A stretch of DNA of 64,000 nt from positions 3,133,001-3,197,000 of the forward strand of contig NC_092574.1 in assembly GCF_037975245.1 (NCBI RefSeq), written 5' to 3'. Under the pieces are notes generated by a model. It worked only from the letters and a program-made list of their open reading frames with translations, did not search any database and was not told where the DNA came from. A program made the position numbers and the translations under genes. Of this stretch, positions 57,280 through 64,000 are shown in pieces. Numbering within the stretch: the stretch's first letter is position 1; every line of letters starts with the position of its first letter. Origin of the DNA: Apostichopus japonicus. Taxonomy: Eukaryota; Echinodermata; Holothuroidea; Aspidochirotida; Stichopodidae.

Positions 57280-59070
57280 CGGAACCGCACATTCGATTGA
57301 TCTGTACCGCACATTCGATTGATCGGTACCGCACATTCCATTTATCGGCAACCCACATTCGATTTATAGGTACCGCACATTCGATTGATCGGTACCGCAC
57401 ATTCGATTGATCGGTACCGCACATTCTATTTATCGGTACCACACATTCGATTGATCCTCACCGCAAATTAGCTTTATCGGCACCGCACATTCGATTGATC
57501 GTTACCGCACATTCGATTCATCGGTACCGCACATTCGATTTATCGGCAACGCACATTCGATTAATCGGTACCGCACATTCGATTGATCGGTACCGCACAT
57601 TCGATTGATCGGTACCGCACATTCGATTTATCGGTACCACACATTCGATTGATCGGTACCGCACATTCGATTGTTCGGTACCGCACAATCGATTTATCGG
57701 TTCCGCACTTTCGATTTATCGGTACCGCACATTCGATTTATCGGTACCGCACATTCGATTGATCGGTACCGCATATTCGATTGTTCGGTACCGCACAATC
57801 GATTGATCGGCACCGCACATTCGATTGATCGGTACCGCACATTCGATTTATCGGCAACGCACATTCGATTGATCGGTACCGCACATTCGATTGATCGATA
57901 CCGCACATTCTGTTTATCGGTACCGCACATTCGATTTATCGGTACCGCACATTCGATTGATCGGTACCGCACATTCGATTTATCGGTACCGCACATTCGA
58001 TTGATCGGTATACCGCACATTCGATTGATCGGTACCGCACATTCGATTTATCGGCAACGCACATTCGATTTATAGGTACCGCACATTCGATTGATCGATA
58101 AGGCACATTCGATTTATCGGTACCGCACATACGATTTATCGGTACCACACATTCGATTGATCGGAACCGCTCATTCGATTGATCTGTACCGCACATTCGA
58201 TTGATCGGTACCGCACATTCCATTTATCGGCAACGCACATTCGATTTATAGGTACCGCACATTCGATTGATCGGTACCGCACATTCGATTGATCGGTACC
58301 GCACATTCTATTTATCGGTACCACACATTCGATTGATCCTCACCGCAAATTAGCTTTATCGGCACCGCACCTTCGATTTATCGGTAGCGCACATTCGATT
58401 GATCGGTACCGCACATTCGATTTATCGGTACCGCACATTCGATTGTTCGGTACCGCACATTCGATTGTTCGGTCCCGCACAATCGATTTATCGGTTCCGC
58501 ACTCTCGATTTATCGGTACCGCACATTCGATTTGTCGGCAACGCACATTCGATTTATCGGTACCGCATATTCGATTGATCGTTACCGCACAATCGATTGA
58601 TCCGCACCGCACATTCGATTGATCGGTACCGCACATTAGATTTATCGGCAACGCACATTCGATTGATCGGTACCGCACATTAGATTTATCGGCAACGCAC
58701 TTTCGATTAATCGGTACCGCACATTCGATTGATCGGCAACGCACATTCGATTGATCGGTACCGCACATTCGATTGATCGATACCGCACATTCTGTTTATC
58801 GGTACCGCACATTCGATTTATCGGTACCGCACATTCGATTGATCGGTACCGCACATTCGATTTATCGGTACCGCACATTCGATTTATCGGTACCGCACAT
58901 TCGATTGATCGGTACCGCACATTCGATTGATCGGTACCGCACATTCGATTTATCGGCAACGCACATTCGATTTATAGGTACCGCACATTCGATTGATCGA
59001 TAAGGCACATTCGATTTATCGGTACCGCACATACGATTTATCGGTACCGCACATTCGATTGATCTTAACC
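57280..59070 (+). repeat. Tandem HOR pair in domain A2, 882-bp unit
   Basis: GATCTGTACC (57,302 and 58,184) and CCTCACCGCAAATTAG (57,456 and 58,338) are 882 bp apart, which is 40 units plus the 2-bp insertion of the 24-bp unit at 58,006. The first copy is close to 51,000-51,900. The second copy diverges after about 58,370. Confidence 0.8.
58006..58029 (+). repeat. 24-bp monomer with TA insertion
   Basis: Same CGGTATACC change and same neighbours as at 51,734, in the domain A2 block at 57,280-58,350. Confidence 0.95.
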
Positions 59071-59833
59071 GCACATTCGATTGATCGGTACCGCACATTC
59101 GATTGATCGGTACCGCACATTCCATTTATCGGTACCACAAATTCGATTAGTCCTCACCGCAAATTCGCTTTATCGGCACCGCACATTCGATTAATCGGTA
59201 CCGCACATTCGATTTATCGGTACCGCACATTCGATTTATCGGCAACGCACATTCGATTGATCGGTACCGCACATTCGATTGATCGGTACCGCACATTCTA
59301 TTTATCGGTACCACACATTCGATTGATCCTCACCGCAAATTAGCTTTATCGGCACCGCACATTCGATTGATCGTTACCGCACATTCGATTCATCGGTACC
59401 GCACATTCAATTTATCCGCAACGCACATTCGATTAATCGGTACCGCACATTCGATTGATCGGTACCGCACATTCGATTGATCGGTACCGCACATTCGATT
59501 TATCGGTACCACACATTCGATTTATCGGTACCGCACATTCGATTGATCGGTACCGCACATTCGATTGTTCGGTACCGCACAATCGATTTATCGGTACCGC
59601 ACTTTCGATTTATCGGTACCGCACATTCGATTTATCGGTACCGCACATTCGATTGATCGGTACCGCATATTCGATTGTTCGGTACCGCACAATCGATTGA
59701 TCGGCACCGCACATTCGATTGATCGGTACCGCACATTAGATTTATCGGCAACGCACATTCGATTAATCGGTACCGCACATTCGATTGATCGGTACCGCAC
59801 ATTCGATTGTTCGGTACCGCACATTCGAATTAT

Positions 59834-59854
59834 CGCAAGGCACATTCGATTGAT
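59834..59854 (+). repeat. 21-bp monomer
   Basis: Reads CGCAAGGCAC then ATTCGATTGAT. The equivalent unit in the related copy at about 60,581 is CGGCAACGCAC. One G is lost and AC replaced by GG, possibly by exchange with a CGATAAGGCAC unit. Confidence 0.94.
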
Positions 59855-60096
59855 CGGTACCGCACATTCGATTGATCGATACCGCACATTCTGTTTATCG
59901 GTACCGCACATTCGATTTATCGGTAGCGCACATTCGATTGATCGGTACCGCACATTCGATTTATCGGTACCGCACATTCGATTTATCGGTACCGCACATT
60001 CGATTGATCGGTACCGCACATTCGATTGATCGGTACCGCACATTCGATTTATCGGCAACGCACATTCGATTGATCGGTACCGCACATTCGATTGAT

Positions 60097-60360
60097 CGAT
60101 ACCGCACATTCTGTTTATCGGTACCACACATTCGATTTATCGGTACCGCACATTCGATTGATCGGTACCGCACATTCGATTGTTCGGTACCGCACAATCG
60201 ATTTATCGGTACCGCACTTTCGATTGATCGATACCGCACATTCTGTTTATCGGTACCACACATTCGATTTATCGGTACCGCACATTCGATTGATCGGTAC
60301 CGCACATTCGATTGTTCGGTACCGCACAATCGATTGATCGGTACCGCACTTTCGATTTAT
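60097..60360 (+). repeat. 132-bp (six-unit) tandem duplication
   Basis: The six-unit run starting with CGATACCGCACATTCTG, then GGTACCACAC, two consensus-like units, ACAATCG and TTTCG, occurs at 60,097 and again at 60,229. The last two units of the second copy have exchanged p20 states. The longest open frame of the window on the plus strand (59,872-60,447) runs across this duplication and owes its length to it. Confidence 0.85.
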
Positions 60361-60388
60361 CGGTACCGCACATTCGATTCAAAGGTAC

Positions 60389-62016
60389 CGCACATTCGAT
60401 TGATCGGTACCGCATATTCGATTGTTCGGTACCGCACAATCGATTGATCGGCACCGCACATTCGATTGATCGGTACCGCACATTAGATTTATCGGCAACG
60501 CACATTCGATTAATCGGTACCGCACATTCGATTGATCGGTACCGCACATTCGATTGTTCGGTACCGCACATTCGAATTATCGGCAACGCACATTCGATTG
60601 ATCGGTACCGCACATTCGATTGATCGATACCGCACATTCTGTTTATCGGTACCGCACATTCGATTTATCGGTACCGCACATTCGATTGATCGGTACCGCA
60701 CATTCGATTTATCGGTACCGCACATTCGATTTATCGGTACCGCACATTCGATTGATCGGTACCGCACATTCGATTGATCGGTACCGCACATTCGATTTAT
60801 CGGCAACGCACATTCGATTGATCGGTACCGCACATTCGATTGATCGATACCGCACATTCTGTTTATCGGTACCGCACATTCGATTTATCGGTAGCGCACA
60901 TTCGATTGATCGGTACCGCACATTCGATTTATCGGTACCGCACATTCGATTTATCGGTACCGCACATTCGATTGATCGGTACCGCACATTCGATTGATCG
61001 GTACCGCACATTCGATTTATCGGCAACGCACATTCGTTTTATAGGTACCGCACATTCGATTGATCGATAAGGCACATTCGATTTATCGGTACCGCACATA
61101 CGATTTATCGGTACCACACATTCGATTGATCGGTACCGCACATTCGATTGATCGGTACCGCACATTCGATTGAGCGGTACCGCACATTCCATTTATCGGC
61201 AACGCACATTCGATTGATCGGTACCGCATATTCGATTGTTCGGTACCGCACAATCGATTGATCGGCACCGCACATTCGATTGATCGGTACCGCACATTAG
61301 ATTTATCGGCAACGCACATTCGATTAATCGGTACCGCACATTCGATTGATCGGTACCGCACATTCGATTGTTCGGTACCGCACATTCGAATTATCGGCAA
61401 CGCACATTCGATTGATCGGTACCGCACATTCGATTGATCGATACCGCACATTCTGTTTATCGGTACCGCACATTCGATTTATCGGTACCGCACATTCGAT
61501 TGATCGGTACCGCACATTCGATTTATCGGTACCGCACATTCGATTTATCGGTACCGCACATTCGATTGATCGGTACCGCACATTCGATTGATCGGTACCG
61601 CACATTCGATTTATCGGCAACGCACATTCGATTGATCGGTACCGCACATTCGATTGATCGATACCGCACATTCTGTTTATCGGTACCGCACATTCGATTT
61701 ATCGGTAGCGCACATTCGATTGATCGGTACCGCACATTCGATTTATCGGTACCGCACATTCGATTTATCGGTACCGCACATTCGATTGATCGGTAACGCA
61801 CATTCGATTGATCGGTACCGCACATTCGATTTATCGGCAACGCACATTCGTTTTATAGGTACCGCACATTCGATTGATCGATAAGGCACATTCGATTTAT
61901 CGGTACCGCACATACGATTTATCGGTACCACACATTCGATTGATCGGTACCGCACATTCGATTGATCGGTACCGCACATTCGATTGAGCGGTACCGCACA
62001 TTCCATTTATCGGCAA
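60389..62016 (+). repeat. Tandem duplication, 814-bp unit (37 monomers)
   Basis: 60,389-61,202 and 61,203-62,016 align at 814 bp. They share ATTCGTTTTATAGG, GATTGAGCGGTACC and a GGTAGCGCAC unit. I noted one difference, GGTAACGCAC near 61,794 in the second copy against GGTACCGCAC. A partial third relative begins near 62,437. Confidence 0.88.
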
Positions 62017-64000
62017 CGCACATTCGATTTATAGGTACCGCACATTCGATTGATCGGTACCGCACATTCGATTGATCGGTACCGCACATTCTATTTATCG
62101 GTACCACACATTCGATTTATCCTCACCGCAAATTCGCTTTATCGGCACCGCACATTCGATTGATCGTTACCGCACATTCGATTCATCGGTACCGCACATT
62201 CGATTTATCGGCAACGCACATTCGATTAATCGGTACCGCACATTCGATTGATCGGTACCGCACATTCGATTGATCGGTACCGCACATTCGATTTATCGGT
62301 ACCACACATTCGATTCAAAGGTACCGCACATTCGATTGATCGGTACCGCACATTCGATTGTTCGGTACCGCACAATCGATTTATCGGTTCCGCACTTTCG
62401 ATTTATCGGTACCGCACATTCGATTTATCGGTACCGCAAATTCGATTGATCGGTACCGCATATTCGATTGTTCGGTACCGCACAATCGATTGATCGGCAC
62501 CGCACATTCGATTGATCGGTACCGCACATTAGATTTATCGGCAACGCACATTCGATTAATCGGTACCGCACATTCGATTGATCGGTACCGCACATTCGAT
62601 TGTTCGGTACCGCACATTCGAATTATCGGCAACGCACATTCGATTGATCGGTACCGCACATTCGATTGATCGATACCGCACATTCTGTTTATCGGTACCG
62701 CACATTCGATTTATCGGTACCGCACATTCGATTGATCGGTACCGCACATTCGATTTATCGGTACCGCACATTCGATTTATCGGTACCGCACATTCGATTG
62801 ATCGGTACCGCACATTCGATTGATCGGTACCGCACATTCGATTTATCGGCAACGCACATTCGATTTATAGGTACCGCACATTCGATTGATCGATAAGGCA
62901 CATTCGATTTATCGGTACCGCACATACGATTTATCGGTACCGCACATTCGATTGATCGGAACCGCACATTCGATTGATCGGTACCGCACATTCGATTGAT
63001 CGGTACCGCACATTCCATTTATCGGTACCACAAATTCGATTAGTCCTCAAAGCAAATTCGCTTTATCGGCACCGCACATTCGATTGATCGGTACCGCACA
63101 TTCGATTTTTCGGTACCGCACATTCGATTTATCGGCAACGCACATTCGATTAATCGGTACCGCACATTCGATTGATCGGTACCGCACATTCGATTGATCG
63201 GTACCGCACATTCGATTTATCGGTACCACACATTCGATTTATGGATACCGCACATTCGATTGATCGGTACCGCACATTCGATTGTACGGTACCGCACAAT
63301 CGATTTATCGGTTCCGCACTTTCGATTTATCGGCACCGCACATTCGATTGATCGATAAGGCACATTCGATTGATCGGTACCGCACATTCGACTGTTCGGT
63401 ACCGCACAATCGATTGATCGGTACCGCACATTCGATTGATCCTCACCGCACATTCGATTGATCGGCAACGCACATTCGATTGATCGGTACCGCTCATTCG
63501 ATTGATCGATACCTCACATTCTGTTTATCGGTACCGCACTTTCTATTTATCGGCACCGCACATTCCATTTATCGGTACCACACTTTCGATTTATCGGTAC
63601 CGCACATTCGATTTATCGGAACCGCACATTCGATTGATAGGTACCGCACATTCGATTGATCGGTACCGCACACTCGATTGATCGGCACCGCACATTCGAT
63701 TGATCGGTACCGCACATTCGATTGATCCTCACCGCACATTCGATTTATCGGTACCGCACATTCGATTGATCGGAACCGCACATTCGATTGATCTGTACCG
63801 CACATTCGATTGATCGGTACCGCACATTCCATTTATCGGCAACCCACATTCGATTTATAGGTACCGCACATTCGATTGATCGGTACCGCACATTCGATTG
63901 ATCGGTACCGCACATTCTATTTATCGGTACCACACATTCGATTGATCCTCACCGCAAATTAGCTTTTTCGGCACCGCACATTCGATTGATCGTTACCGCA

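Larger units (their letters stand above)
1..64000 (+). repeat. 22-bp satellite DNA array filling the whole window
   Basis: Seen: the unit CGGTACCGCAC plus ATTCGATTGAT recurs in every line of the window. Unit starts fall at positions 1 modulo 22 from base 1 to base 33,353. After that they drift only at 14 odd-length units, ending at phase 15 (last full unit 63,969-63,990, then 10 bases). This gives 2,909 complete units. All are in the same orientation, and no stretch longer than one unit departs from the motif. The array enters and leaves the window mid-array, so its true length is greater than 64 kb. Most units differ from consensus by zero to four substitutions drawn from a recurring set. 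Known: megasatellite-scale arrays of short units with higher-order structure are typical of eukaryotic heterochromatin. Inferred: this is non-coding structural DNA. Which chromosomal site and which species cannot be told from the sequence. Confidence 0.98.
57061..64000 (+). repeat. Satellite domain A2
   Basis: A-type vocabulary resumes: CCTCACCGCAAATT units at 57,456, 58,338, 59,152, 59,328, 62,121, 63,947 and a degenerate one (CCTCAAAGCAAATT) at 63,045. No CGATATGGCAC unit was seen. The domain is organised in HORs of about 0.8-0.9 kb, with an 882-bp pair at the left and an 814-bp tandem duplication at 60,389-62,016. The window ends in a further copy of the cassette that begins with GATCTGTACC (63,793, compared with 57,302). 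Confidence 0.75.

Noticed and set aside
59872-60447. Longest plus-strand open frame (191 residues, 22-residue period)
   Set aside because: It spans the 132-bp duplication and consists only of satellite units. The same peptide period is read in all frames elsewhere. There is no separate start context, composition change or boundary.
1-64000. CRISPR array
   Set aside because: Units follow one another with no unique spacers, and variants recur in order. No cas-like gene is possible in the window.
1-64000. Telomeric repeat (long-unit type as in some yeasts)
   Set aside because: There is no G-rich strand bias, units are heterogeneous, HORs are present and the array exceeds 64 kb, unlike telomerase-templated repeats. 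A subtelomeric site is still possible.
1-64000. 22-mer as a dimer of an 11-bp unit
   Set aside because: The halves CGGTACCGCAC and ATTCGATTGAT do not align with each other in any convincing way.
1-64000. Low-complexity artefact or vector/bacterial sequence
   Set aside because: Structured variants, nested duplications of different age and domain-specific markers show a real evolutionary history. Exact copy number of the identical duplications still depends on assembly quality.

Overview
The whole window is one uninterrupted tandem array of a 22-bp satellite monomer. I see no protein-coding gene, RNA gene, transposon, CRISPR array or unique flanking sequence. The consensus monomer is CGGTACCGCAC (positions p1-p11) followed by ATTCGATTGAT (p12-p22), 50% GC with three CpGs. 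Following the unit phase from base 1 to base 64000 gives 2,909 complete units plus a 10-base partial unit at the end. All units are head-to-tail in the same orientation. Such an array points to eukaryotic heterochromatin (pericentromeric, centromeric, subtelomeric or sex/B-chromosome satellite). The taxon cannot be named from the sequence.

Units are not homogeneous. A limited set of variants recurs in fixed order: first halves starting CGGCAACG, CGGCACCG, CGGAACCG, CGGTTCCG, CGTTACC, CGTCATC, CGATAAGG, CGATACCTC or CCTCACC, and second halves ATTCTGTTTAT, ATTCCATTTAT, ATACGATTTAT, ATTCGAATTAT, AATCGATTTAT and ATTAGATTTAT. These ordered variants form higher-order repeats (HORs). Long blocks are copied at offsets that are whole numbers of units, apart from small corrections where an odd-length unit lies inside.

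Layout. Domain A1 (1 to about 37,060) carries the GAGCTG and CCTCACCGCAAATT marker units and several duplications (462, 572, 968/1056, 1232, 1892, 2244, 3322, 4642 and 7436 bp offsets). An indel-rich transition (about 37,061-40,420) follows. Domain B (about 40,421-57,060) has private markers (CGATATGGCAC, GCATATTCC, AAACGGTACCGTAC) and tandem HORs of 836, 1034 and 1143 bp. It is interrupted by an A-type island at 50,984-52,800. Domain A2 (about 57,061-64,000) returns to A-type units with HORs of about 0.8-0.9 kb.

Only 14 units are not 22 bp long, and none lies in the first 33,352 bases. The many open frames on both strands follow from the repeat. Because 22 leaves remainder 1 on division by 3, every frame cycles through all three phases of the unit and gives the same 22-residue periodic peptide. 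Stops depend mainly on which base occupies p20. I annotate none of them as genes.
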